DNA from: Toxorhynchites rutilus septentrionalis | Lineage: Eukaryota > Arthropoda > Insecta > Diptera > Culicidae | Length of the DNA stretch: 64,000 nucleotides | Assembly (NCBI RefSeq): GCF_029784135.1 | Contig: NC_073744.1 | Coordinates: 18,385,441 to 18,449,440, forward strand | Direction: 5' to 3' | In this document: one piece after another, positions 60,601 to 62,776 of the stretch | Layout: each line of letters starts with the position of its first letter | Position numbering within the stretch: position 1 is the stretch's first letter | Notes under the pieces: model-generated | The model's input: only the letters and a program-made list of their open reading frames with translations | Told to the model about the DNA's origin: nothing | The model's database searches: none | Made by a program: the position numbers and the translations under genes

Positions 60601-62776
60601 TTCTATCCTGGATTCCTCGAGTCGAGAAAGAAGCACCACGCTAGATATGAGGTACAGACTAGGGGGGCGTTGCTGATTAAGGGTCAGCTGCATCCCAATA
60701 GGAAGTATCCCGTGTCGGGCACACGTACAGAGCATTGGAGACAGCAACATCCGAATTACGAAAACACTTGTAATACTAACCTCGAGCCAACCGCGAGTAA
60801 TCGGTTACGTATTACTAACATAGATAATAAGAAAAATTGTCAAAGTATTGAACTCCCGGCCCCGTGATTCTAACGCCATATGACCCTTGATAAAAATATA
60901 TATTTTGGAAGAAAAAAAAAAACAAAACTAAATACAAAACAGATCTCATTCAATTTTGACTACTAACTTCAAAGTTTTACTTCAAAAAATACTTAACGTG
61001 TCCACGTGTACATTATCAAAATCCCGTCCCTCCTCACCGTGGACAAGCGTGGACATTTTCGTAACCCCTACCCTCCCAAAGTTGTCCACGTGGTATGTGG
61101 ACAGACCCCTAGAAGTGATATCGTGTTTTTCAGAAGTATGAACGGACAGACCCTCAACTTTTTTGCTTTTGGTTCCAGTCAGCTTCTAAACAGTCCACAT
61201 TTGGCGATTTGATTTCCATTTATAGACGCAGAGCATTCCTTGGGAATAGATTAAACAGACTTTTCCCAATTCATCTCACTCCCACTGGCAACTGCCCGTT
61301 TTACCCCACCAGTACAATTATTTCAATAATTTAAATTTTTCCACTCAAAAATACGTACATACTTAATATCGCTTCTCTGTTAACTCACAAACCATCAGCG
61401 AATTGAATTTTGATATTAAACCATTCAAAATGCTTAATATCGAAGCAGCTAAAATTACATCCTCATGCGGAATCATATGAGGGGCTTGGAATGCAAGGGG
61501 TGTAAGTGACTTGATCGATTTCTCTTCATCAATTTTTTCTTTAGTTAATAACTCAATTACAAAAACATTCCAATTTGAGTTTGCTATAGAATCCGATAGA
61601 TGAGGTTTTGACCTATCTTCCACATTGTTAATTACAGCTGAGAATGAGTTTGCAGCTAAGTTATGACCAAAAGAGAGAGTCGATGTGGAGAAATCGATCA
61701 AATCACTTACACCCCTTTCATTCTAAGCCACTCATATATGATTTTCGGTTTTTATTTCCCTTTTTCACTTTTGATCAGTATTCATTGCCATAGTGTGGCT
61801 TCAATATAATAGAATAACATGTAGAAGGTGTTCTCATTAACAGAAATCGGAAATTGAAAATGTAAATATGCAGATCAACCACCTGTCCATATTACCCCCA
61901 CTGTCCGTATTACCCGCGGTTCCCCTAAATATTTCTCAAATGAAGACAACGTCATCAAGTGTAAATTGAAATTTTTTTTATATATTTTCGATCGGACCCC
62001 TTTTCGGAGATTGAATTGTAAAATGAGATTGCATGAAATTGTACACCTTTTTTATGTGATTCCACTTCACTGCCGTTCTACGCATAGTTGTTCCATGTTC
62101 CAAAATCAGCAACTGAGAAAAACGCAATCAATGTTTTTTGGCATAATTGTCTACCAGAAGCTTTAGGTATTTCAGTTTATTAATACATCAGGTTTTTTAT
62201 AAGCACTAAACTATTATTTAAAGAAATGTGTGAAGATCCCCTCATTTTAAATAAATCAAGCTTGATTACGTGCTTAAATTTCATGGTGGGACAGTTATGT
62301 CTACAATATCAACATGTAACATTTGAACTTGATGTCGTTTTCTGAAATACTGGGAACAAACAATACTTTTTTTGTGTTTTTTTCTGGAAGATTATAGATA
62401 AAAACATCGTGTTATGAAGAAAATTGTCAAAAAGTAACATGAGACAACTATGCGTAGAACGGGAGTTCAACTTTTAACGCTTTTACCACGAATCTTGCAA
62501 TTGAAAATACCACTCAAGCCGAATTCCAGCCGGCCGGCCGGCCGGGAGGAACCGTACCCAACATTCCCGGATGAACGAAATCCAACACCAACAATTTCTG
62601 GAATGTCTACTCTTTTCCAACCTTTCTCACGAAAATCAAAAGAGACCCATCAATCGATTGCATGTTTATTTTCTCCCAGTAACTTCAGCCGAATCAAATC
62701 AAATGGAGTCATTTTTTCCCCTGTTGTAATCGCTAGAAAGTATACACATTTTTGCTTCTGCTTACTCACCGGCCAT
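9296..62776 (-). CDS. tws: PP2A regulatory subunit B55/PR55 (twins), complete gene in four coding exons
   Basis: Joining 62776-62770, 31406-31255, 10564-9755 and 9664-9296 on the minus strand gives 1338 nt, or 445 residues plus TAG. The family is the seven-bladed WD40 B subunit that directs the PP2A A/C core to phosphorylated substrates in mitotic exit and signalling. Visible landmarks are the start [13 protein letters not shown], the PR55 signature [15 protein letters not shown] at about residues 80-94, [11 protein letters not shown] at about 171-181, [11 protein letters not shown] at about 191-201 (holding the substrate-groove Asp of the family), and the end [10 protein letters not shown]. 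Length matches animal B55 (about 443-447 residues). All introns are GT-AG with phases 1, 0 and 0. The introns are packed with transposable elements, but no coding exon is damaged. Other N-terminal exons, as in Drosophila, may exist; I did not find them. Confidence 0.95.
9755..10564 (-). CDS. tws: tws coding exon 3 (WD repeats, main body)
   Basis: 810 nt with no stop, encoding residues 54-323. The acceptor is gctcccgtacag followed by AGAGAT, so Q53 joins R-D-P-A-S-K as in fly tws. The donor is TATCCG followed by gtaaga. The exon holds both PR55 signatures and the blades ending in [20 protein letters not shown] and SIKVWDLHM. Compared with the human protein there is a short extra stretch at [14 protein letters not shown]. 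The frame is also open about 130 nt upstream of the acceptor (to 10696), but those residues are intronic. Confidence 0.96.
10565..11054 (-). other. start of tws intron 2 next to exon 3, no element recognised
   Basis: Contains the acceptor side of intron 2 (tacag at 10565-10569) and AT-rich sequence. No element termini seen. Confidence 0.5.
11059..11328. mobile_element. TTAA-flanked short element (piggyBac-type MITE)
   Basis: Starts CCCTCCTGTACTCGCGCGC directly after TTAA (11055-11058) and ends TATATGAGGG directly before TTAA (11329-11332). The CCCTC/GAGGG ends and the TTAA duplication are the hallmark of piggyBac-type insertion. Length is 270 bp, with no transposase. Confidence 0.7.
11345..11700. 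repeat. minisatellite with about 150-bp units (first locus)
   Basis: About two and a half tandem units containing gccatacaaatgaa.ca, aactaatcaagcaaat, ttttagg..gcaa and gtttctatg, separated by short C- or G-rich spacers (cccctctctaagagggg). The same unit recurs at 44800-45205. Non-coding. Confidence 0.8.
11701..12790. other. intronic sequence, no gene; possible Helitron-related pieces
   Basis: Holds a short stretch (near 12050-12110) like one at 27950-28010, ggtggaat..ttcaaaatcaaa-type wording, which precedes a Helitron 3' end there. Otherwise nothing assignable. Confidence 0.4.
12792..13043 (+). mobile_element. short non-autonomous Helitron
   Basis: Begins TCTATCTATATAAATAAAAA, a typical TC 5' terminus, and ends gaagtttgccgggtcagCTAGT, with the CTAGT (CTRRT) 3' terminus. 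No TIRs and no TSD, as expected for Helitrons. A run of G (13011-13020) lies near the 3' end. The same 3' end recurs at 28.3, 42.8 and 45.9 kb, and inverted at 51.9 kb. Confidence 0.72.
13044..14163. other. no gene recognised
   Basis: AT-rich intron sequence without recognisable element termini or coding motifs. Confidence 0.45.
14172..14985 (+). mobile_element. 814-bp internally deleted hAT element with perfect 8-bp TSD
   Basis: Left end cagtgattttcaaccggtgg at 14172; right end ggttgaaaagcactg, ending at 14985, its inverse with one mismatch over about 14 bp. TTCTAGAA flanks both sides exactly (14164-14171 and 14986-14993). The inside carries the C-terminal part of a hAT transposase on the plus strand (14260-14790). 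An 8-bp duplication with CAGTG ends is diagnostic of hAT elements of the Charlie/ZBED type. Confidence 0.9.
14260..14790 (+). pseudogene. hAT transposase C-terminal relic (FAM200/ZBED5-like)
   Basis: Reads [19 protein letters not shown] and [10 protein letters not shown], then in another frame [17 protein letters not shown], and finally [20 protein letters not shown] before a stop. The last block matches the KTKxRNRLxxEDDLR motif near the C-terminus of FAM200/ZBED5-type hAT transposases. At least two frameshifts, and the N-terminal BED finger and most of the catalytic domain are missing. Non-functional. Confidence 0.8.
15131..15504. mobile_element. family A DNA element copy (TCGATTATAT ends)
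   Basis: Begins acagggcggactcgattata and ends with gattcgattatatag. Its interior (ctctgtcattgctgaaattc, tatcacctcttgagagattc) is the reverse complement of 55855-56030 in the copy at 55.7-57.2 kb. No coding capacity beyond short open frames. Confidence 0.65.
15510..16910. other. no gene recognised
   Basis: Intronic sequence with several open frames of 70-130 codons on both strands. None shows a protein motif or is supported by splice signals. Confidence 0.4.
17903..17975. repeat. perfect 32-bp hairpin with 9-nt loop
   Basis: Arms 17903-17934 and 17944-17975 are exact reverse complements (arm core acctttcccatttcaaatat), and the loop is ttaatatag. A cruciform or foldback structure. It is not followed by a coding region. 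Confidence 0.9.
18488..18710 (+). repeat. tandem units of about 100 bp inside family B
   Basis: Three units, each with cacagacttcaaaatcgatg or cacggacttcaaaatcaatg, then a g-rich section (ggggtattttt) and tttcccta. In some frames the units read [16 protein letters not shown]. Related units lie at 3380, 17515, 19080, 29360-29530, 34500 and 56525-56690. Confidence 0.8.
18715..19082. mobile_element. 368-bp MITE with perfect 32-bp TIRs
   Basis: Arms 18715-18746 and 19051-19082 are exact inverse repeats (cctgattctcgaatacactt...). The element interrupts a tandem unit of family B: the unit's halves (acggatacaaaatta and caatgtgcctgggggaatcc) flank it. No coding capacity. Confidence 0.85.
19541..21640. 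other. intronic sequence without a recognised gene
   Basis: Contains a short local duplication (actcttacgcctaaatggct at 20347 and 20409). Otherwise AT-rich and unassigned. Confidence 0.4.
21840..22048. mobile_element. 209-bp TTAA-flanked short element (piggyBac-type MITE)
   Basis: CCCTTTGCGGTCGTTCG follows TTAA (21836-21839), and CAGGAAAGGG precedes TTAA (22049-22052). Nested inside the 21759-23198 element. No coding capacity. Confidence 0.75.
22432..22828. mobile_element. 397-bp Tc1/mariner-type MITE with repeated terminal motif
   Basis: Ends CAGGGTAACTTCGATATAACG and inverse CAAGGAAACTTCGATATAACG, flanked by TA. The right end carries five tandem copies (about 17 bp each) of gagggtacgttata(t/a)c between 22741 and 22820. 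The left end has a second partial motif at 22480-22505. Nested in the 21759-23198 element. Confidence 0.78.
23216..23405 (+). repeat. family B related fragment
   Basis: Palindrome ggttatatctgtagtataacc, then gcaaggttgacgtaggacta and a segment ending cgagagcgttacgttggagg that recurs at 46080-46210. Confidence 0.6.
23460..23720 (-). repeat. dispersed repeat X, copy 1
   Basis: Shares ggggaagaataatctt, agctttcct, acaaaac.aaatgtattt, acgatgacatcttt and caaacgaaaagagttt.cgcgcg with copies at 47690-48160 and 48880-49175. On the minus strand each copy retains an open stretch with a RKDVIV- or [12 protein letters not shown] phrase. Protein identity unknown. Confidence 0.6.
24010..25320. other. no gene recognised
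   Basis: Intronic, with a local duplication of gctgtcatcc.t.gtggagagagttt.cctacc (24206 and 24509) and short SINE/MITE-like words (aaaggcattcgatccc at 24931). Nothing coding. Confidence 0.4.
25325..25416 (-). repeat. family B terminal fragment, inverted
   Basis: The reverse complement reads ttgacgtagaactacgtctt, then gggtgccaaatcagaaaaca and ggtcacgttttta, the same as the starts at 16915, 28936 and 48346. Confidence 0.7.
25420..27380. other. intronic sequence without a recognised gene
   Basis: A weak family B motif lies at 25580. Otherwise no coding motifs; a long GT/CGTGTTCGTG tract is at 26700-26735. Confidence 0.4.
27386..27500. mobile_element. solo terminus of the CAGGGTTRCCATA hAT-like family
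   Basis: Reads cagggttaccatatctacgg followed by aatctgtatttctacagac and ttttttgagaccaagaatct, like both ends of the 21759-23198 element. The opposite end was not found. Confidence 0.55.
28000..28308 (+). mobile_element. Helitron 3' part
   Basis: Contains tccatgtaacggagaaacat and gttatttgcaa (as at 12897-12925) and ends gaacgaagtccgccaggttagCTAGT. The 5' limit is unclear. Confidence 0.6.
28403..28590. mobile_element. AGCCCTATTCTGTATT-family MITE, ends degraded
   Basis: Interior closely matches 735-923 and 41073-41289 (acttgataaaattccattct, gttcgagttgtttttgcatt), but the terminal TIR wording is lost. Confidence 0.65.
28862..30075. mobile_element. family A DNA element, split by a family B copy
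   Basis: Left part 28862-28935 begins tacaggtcggactcgattat. After the B insertion (28936-29785) the sequence resumes with tttcaacgttaaggtgaaag, tgtttatatcgatattgcag and acttttaagtttttcacttc, which is the reverse complement of parts of 56085-57070. The right terminus is not clear. Confidence 0.6.
28936..29785 (+). repeat. family B composite repeat, compact full copy
   Basis: Starts ttgacgtagaactacgtctt. The second end is gcgtagttctacgtcaa (to 29747), followed by aatatgcggtcgtgtcctag and atacaacccc. The interior has two or three cacrgacttcaaaatcratr units (29360-29530) and the cgcggttcgagaactacg segment. Its position inside a family A element shows that it is an insertion. Confidence 0.7.
30080..31170. 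other. intronic sequence; one tRNA-like SINE remnant
   Basis: At 30492-30553 the minus strand reads a tRNA-like A box (tagcgtggtcgtgtaa) and B box (ggttcgatccc), probably a SINE head. No other feature is supported. Confidence 0.45.
31255..31406 (-). CDS. tws: tws coding exon 2
   Basis: 152 nt. The acceptor is tttttcccgcag followed by GTAATGG, and the donor is TTCCAG followed by gtaagaag. It encodes residues 4-53, including [14 protein letters not shown] and the first WD blade ([21 protein letters not shown]). The open frame extends past both splice sites, but the extra residues do not belong to the family. A run of 22 T lies just 5' of the exon at 31469-31490. Confidence 0.95.
31469..31490. 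repeat. poly(T) run of 22
   Basis: Homopolymer 63 bp 5' of tws exon 2, in the intron. Confidence 0.9.
31491..32318. other. intronic sequence, no gene
   Basis: CA/CAT-rich and ccaaccaaccaacc-type short repeats at 31560-31740. No coding motifs. Confidence 0.4.
32321..32457. mobile_element. 137-bp TA-flanked MITE (Tc1/mariner type)
   Basis: Ends CAGTAGAATCCGTTTATCG and inverse CAGTTGAATCCGTTTATAATG, flanked by TA on both sides. No coding capacity. Confidence 0.75.
32605..32690. repeat. GTCCAC repeat copy
   Basis: Reads ggggctgtccacatacccct, then cgtggacaaacgtggacatt and gttgtccacgtt. Same family as 21643 and 61030. Confidence 0.65.
32779..33000 (-). mobile_element. Helitron 3' end, inverted
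   Basis: Plus strand actagctgtaccctgccacg; read on the minus strand it ends gtacagCTAGT with a preceding gcacagcgaacc. This is a different Helitron subfamily from the gccgggtcagCTAGT type. The 5' end was not located. Confidence 0.55.
33001..33244. mobile_element. 244-bp MITE with TACAGTAAGTTRCCTCTA ends
   Basis: Left tacagtaagttacctctaat; right, inverted, tacagtaagttgcctctagt. Contains a gtcgacactttaccactgtc segment resembling 19007-19030. Confidence 0.75.
33250..36415. other. intronic sequence without a recognised gene
   Basis: Includes a tandem series of ccgcgttaattggaaaa-like units at 34115-34195, one family B tandem unit (34503-34575), and an ATTCGATTA-rich AT stretch at 34600-34940. 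Nothing coding. Confidence 0.45.
36420..36730 (+). repeat. family B internal fragment
   Basis: Same wording as 6841-7150, 19230-19460 and 45190-45495 (gagggaaatgtaaaatacaa, aatcgttt...ttcttcc). A 144-codon frame runs through it and continues to 36925, but it shows no known motif. Confidence 0.6.
37695..37965 (-). mobile_element. tRNA-derived SINE with perfect 14-bp TSD
   Basis: On the minus strand it starts tgcacccgtggccgagtggt (A box tggccgagtgg) and has the B box ggttcgattcc, then a tRNA-unrelated body. Direct repeats gaccgaccatctgt at 37681-37694 and 37966-37979 are identical. The acceptor stem cannot pair and the body is far longer than a tRNA, so it is not a tRNA gene. It resembles the abundant tRNA-type SINEs of Aedes. 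Confidence 0.88.
37980..41072. other. intronic sequence without a recognised gene
   Basis: Near 38895-38985 there is a hAT-like solo end (aaaaggttgagtaccgctgg, inverse CAGCGGTACTCAACC). 38760-38840 has repeated aaaggc words. 39100-41070 looks like ordinary single-copy intron sequence. Confidence 0.4.
41073..41289. mobile_element. 217-bp MITE, full copy of the AGCCCTATTCTGTATT family
   Basis: Left agccctattctgtattccga and right inverse agccctattctgtatttcaa, a 16-bp identical TIR. The interior is largely self-complementary (cgttcgaa and ttcgaacg motifs). Copies also at 735-923 and 28403-28590. Confidence 0.82.
41290..42300. other. no gene recognised; possible LINE scrap
   Basis: 41975-42060 on the plus strand reads [19 protein letters not shown], reminiscent of the region after the RT DD motif (LKINxxKTKTM), but it is too short to assign firmly. 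Confidence 0.35.
42400..42839 (+). mobile_element. Helitron 3' part
   Basis: Ends acaacgtttgccgaaccagCTAGT, a diverged form of the 3' end at 13043. The 5' end was not located with certainty. Confidence 0.5.
42886..43060. mobile_element. short family A element with perfect 28-bp TIRs
   Basis: Left acaggtcggactcgattata (to tataatcg) and right tataatcgagtccgacctgt are exact inverse repeats, flanked by TA (42884-42885 and 43061-43062). Length is about 175 bp. Same termini as the larger family A copies at 15.1, 28.9 and 55.7-57.2 kb. Confidence 0.85.
43065..44500. other. intronic sequence without a recognised gene
   Basis: A 147-codon frame (44064-44507, plus) shows no family motif. No element ends seen. 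Confidence 0.4.
44524..44760 (-). repeat. dispersed repeat Y, copy 1 (shared peptide frame)
   Basis: The minus-strand frame contains [18 protein letters not shown] and [19 protein letters not shown] plus-strand frame at 58288-58470 contains [18 protein letters not shown] and [18 protein letters not shown]. Same repeat at two loci; no known protein. Confidence 0.7.
44800..45205. repeat. minisatellite with about 130-150-bp units (second locus)
   Basis: Three tandem units with ccatacaaatgaaacacaaa, tctgcattactcgataatta, ttcaagcaaat and gtttctatggtggt, plus C/G-rich spacers (gggtgaggggggggggggtg). Same unit as 11345-11700. Confidence 0.85.
45190..45660 (+). repeat. family B fragment with end palindromes
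   Basis: Internal segment as at 6841 and 36420, then at 45600-45652 tagtcccacgtcaaccttgc followed by the palindrome ggttatatc-ata-gatataacc. Confidence 0.65.
45760..45914 (+). mobile_element. Helitron 3' part
   Basis: Contains ttctgcgattggacccatga, tagtaagaaaacgtggatg, and ends gggacgaagtttgccgggac-agCTAGT, very like 12940-13043. Confidence 0.65.
46075..46215 (+). repeat. family B related fragment
   Basis: Reads caaggttgacgtaggaccat and cgaaaacgagagcgttacgt, a copy of 23265-23400. Confidence 0.65.
46216..47115. other. intronic sequence without a recognised gene
   Basis: No coding motif. One CTGCTG/TGCTGC-rich stretch at 46765-46815. Confidence 0.4.
47116..47255 (+). pseudogene. mariner transposase N-terminal fragment
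   Basis: Reads [18 protein letters not shown], then after a one-base shift [21 protein letters not shown], the helix-turn-helix start of a mariner transposase. The reading is lost after about 47 codons in AT-rich sequence, and the catalytic domain is absent. Confidence 0.78.
47690..48330 (-). repeat. dispersed repeat X, copy 2
   Basis: As 23460-23720 but longer. The minus-strand frame 48147-47905 is basic ([20 protein letters not shown], then [14 protein letters not shown]). It might be a decayed gene for a small basic protein, but I cannot name it. Confidence 0.55.
48346..48440 (+). repeat. family B terminal fragment
   Basis: Reads gacgtgggactacttctttc, then gggtgcca..aatcagaaaaca and ggtcacgtttttatgaaata, the left end of family B. 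Confidence 0.7.
48880..49175 (-). repeat. dispersed repeat X, copy 3
   Basis: Shares ggggaagaataatctccaga, acgatgacatcttttcggtt and cgacgcccgccggcaatgaa with copy 2, and caaacgaaaagagtt.gcgcgcg with copy 1. Confidence 0.65.
49180..49400 (-). pseudogene. Tc1/mariner-type helix-turn-helix fragment
   Basis: The minus strand reads [40 protein letters not shown] and [19 protein letters not shown], the paired-like DNA-binding region of a Tc1/mariner transposase, possibly a mosquito ITmD37E type (low certainty). It is fused directly behind the DDE-domain relic at 49400-49950, with which it is not collinear. Confidence 0.7.
49400..49950 (-). pseudogene. Tc1-like transposase relic (HTH to DDE region)
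   Basis: Minus-strand pieces in order: [50 protein letters not shown] (the first or second catalytic Asp region); [13 protein letters not shown]; and FQQNNAA at about 49405, where the sequence switches to another transposase. Stops and frameshifts throughout. Confidence 0.78.
50030..50290. repeat. two direct copies of a GTGGTGCTATTT element end plus a hairpin
   Basis: gtggtgctatttatatttcg (50037) and gtggtgctatttttatttcg (50239) are near-identical and in the same orientation. A perfect 17-bp inverted repeat lies at 50070-50086/50088-50104 (ggaaatgttgtaattac). Confidence 0.7.
50300..51920. other. ordinary intronic sequence
   Basis: More balanced base composition than its surroundings. ORFs of up to 145 codons on both strands lack known motifs. 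No element ends. Confidence 0.4.
51933..52060 (-). mobile_element. Helitron 3' end, inverted and slightly decayed
   Basis: Plus strand actaactgacccggcgaact and tcgtcccacctagaattgat; on the minus strand it ends gccgggtcagTTAGT. One change from the CTAGT terminus at 13043. Confidence 0.55.
52078..52760 (+). repeat. two direct units of a GGGCCTGGC-headed repeat
   Basis: gggcctggccgggtaaggga (52079) and gggcctggctggatacggga (52567) head two related stretches. The second is cut by the pogo-like element and resumes at 55541 (tactaaaaaagaatttaaat ... tcgcggtacaaaaaa). An inverse copy of part of it lies at 57890-58070. Confidence 0.65.
52761..55539 (-). mobile_element. 2.78-kb pogo-like DNA transposon
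   Basis: Terminal inverted repeats aagtcgccattcaccgtg (52761-52778) and cacggtgaatggcgactt (55522-55539), identical over 18 bp. The same ccattcaccgtg core recurs just inside each end (52976-52987 and 53000-53011 on the left with one change each; 55153-55164 on the right, plus a decayed inverse near 55121). It holds a nearly complete CENP-B-type transposase on the minus strand. TA flanks the right end; the left flank does not match clearly. Confidence 0.85.
53148..55066 (-). pseudogene. pogo-like transposase, nearly intact, a few frameshifts
   Basis: About 640 codons from [20 protein letters not shown] (a psq-type [23 protein letters not shown]) and [33 protein letters not shown] (CENP-B HTH), through [14 protein letters not shown], to the catalytic core: [11 protein letters not shown] (Asp codon 54548-54550), [23 protein letters not shown] (Asp 54212-54214) and [15 protein letters not shown] (Asp 54105-54107), a spacing of about 36 residues between the last two. 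Then come [16 protein letters not shown] and a charged, K/R/E-rich tail ending at TAG 53148-53150, interrupted by one TAA at 53297. Shifts lie near 54700, 54520, 54110 and 53770. A tttttaacag acceptor-like site at 53582 could mark an intron. Confidence 0.85.
55697..57215. mobile_element. family A DNA element (long copy), split by a family B copy
   Basis: Left end atacagtgcgaactctatta; right end tataatcgagtccgatctgt with three tandem tataatcgagtccg units (57145-57205). The interior matches 15131-15504 and 28862-30075 in reverse. It is interrupted at 56247-56945 by a family B copy. Confidence 0.68.
56247..56945 (+). repeat. family B composite repeat copy
   Basis: Starts ttgacgtaggattacgtctt. 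Carries two tandem tccctaacagagrcatcaaa units (56525-56690) and ends ggtctcggacacaacccttc. Its insertion point in the family A element differs from that at 28936. Confidence 0.68.
57220..58075. repeat. inverse and diverged copies of the GGGCCTGGC-type repeat
   Basis: 57890-58030 is the reverse complement of 52640-52750 (tcgatacaccttagatgtac versus gtacatcttgctaaggtgta). The rest is AT-rich, no gene. Confidence 0.55.
58240..58470 (+). repeat. dispersed repeat Y, copy 2
   Basis: See 44524-44760. Opposite orientation, with the same peptide frame retained. Confidence 0.7.
58480..59300. other. no gene recognised upstream of the LINE fragment
   Basis: AT-rich; the LINE's readable part starts only near 59340. 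Confidence 0.4.
59343..60053 (+). pseudogene. LINE RNase H domain, catalytic residues intact
   Basis: The 236-codon frame holds [16 protein letters not shown] (Asp82), [12 protein letters not shown] (Glu115), [12 protein letters not shown] (Asp139), [19 protein letters not shown] (His185 and Asp195). The set D-E-D-H-D is complete for RNase HI. The frame is lost near 60025-60050 by a shift, so the protein continues in the next frame as [14 protein letters not shown]. RNase H would degrade RNA in RNA:DNA hybrids during retrotransposition. As a truncated copy it is unlikely to be expressed. Confidence 0.82.
60040..60396 (+). pseudogene. LINE ORF2 C-terminal zinc-knuckle segment
   Basis: Reads [40 protein letters not shown], then [18 protein letters not shown], the CCHC-type knuckle at the end of I-clade ORF2, and [20 protein letters not shown] before TAA at 60394-60396. 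Confidence 0.82.
61030..61112. repeat. GTCCAC repeat copy
   Basis: accgtggacaagcgtggaca and gttgtccacgtggtatgtgg, same family as 21643 and 32605. Confidence 0.65.
61471..61743. mobile_element. 273-bp foldback element with about 60-bp inverted arms
   Basis: Arms 61471-61530 and 61682-61743 are inverse copies with few changes (core ggggtgtaagtgacttgatc and gatcaaatcacttacacccc). A 112-codon minus-strand frame crosses the element but reads through both arms and is not evidence of a gene. Confidence 0.8.
61744..62769. other. 5'-proximal part of tws intron 1
   Basis: No gene. Contains the short ggccggccggccggccgg run at 62530-62547 and ends with the donor of exon 1 (gtgagtaag on the minus strand, 62761-62769). 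Confidence 0.5.
62770..62776 (-). CDS. tws: tws coding exon 1 (7 coding bases)
   Basis: The minus strand reads ATGGCCG and then the strong donor gtgagtaag. Joined to the next exon (GT AAT GGC GAT) it gives M-A-G-N-G-D, the canonical insect B55 start. The start context GACATGG has purine at -3 and G at +4. The exon is far too short for ORF finding. I chose it because the downstream exon begins in phase 1 and needs one G to complete Gly3. The untranslated part of the exon runs to higher coordinates and its end is not visible. Confidence 0.82.

Larger units (their letters stand above)
59343..60870 (+). mobile_element. 3' half of an I-clade (MosquI-like) LINE
   Basis: 5'-truncated non-LTR element on the plus strand: RNase H domain (59343-60050), C-terminal zinc-knuckle region (60050-60396) and a 3' part to about 60865, with a decayed A-rich tail near 60913-60925. 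The endonuclease and most of the RT domain are missing. The I-clade call comes from RNase H followed by CxCxGxxxxxxHVxxxC. Confidence 0.82.

Noticed and set aside
61363..61701. 112-codon minus-strand gene
   Set aside because: The frame runs through one arm and into the other of a foldback element; no known motif.
62530..62547. ggccggccgg run as a CpG-type promoter element
   Set aside because: A short simple repeat inside the intron, downstream of the start codon exon; no supporting context.
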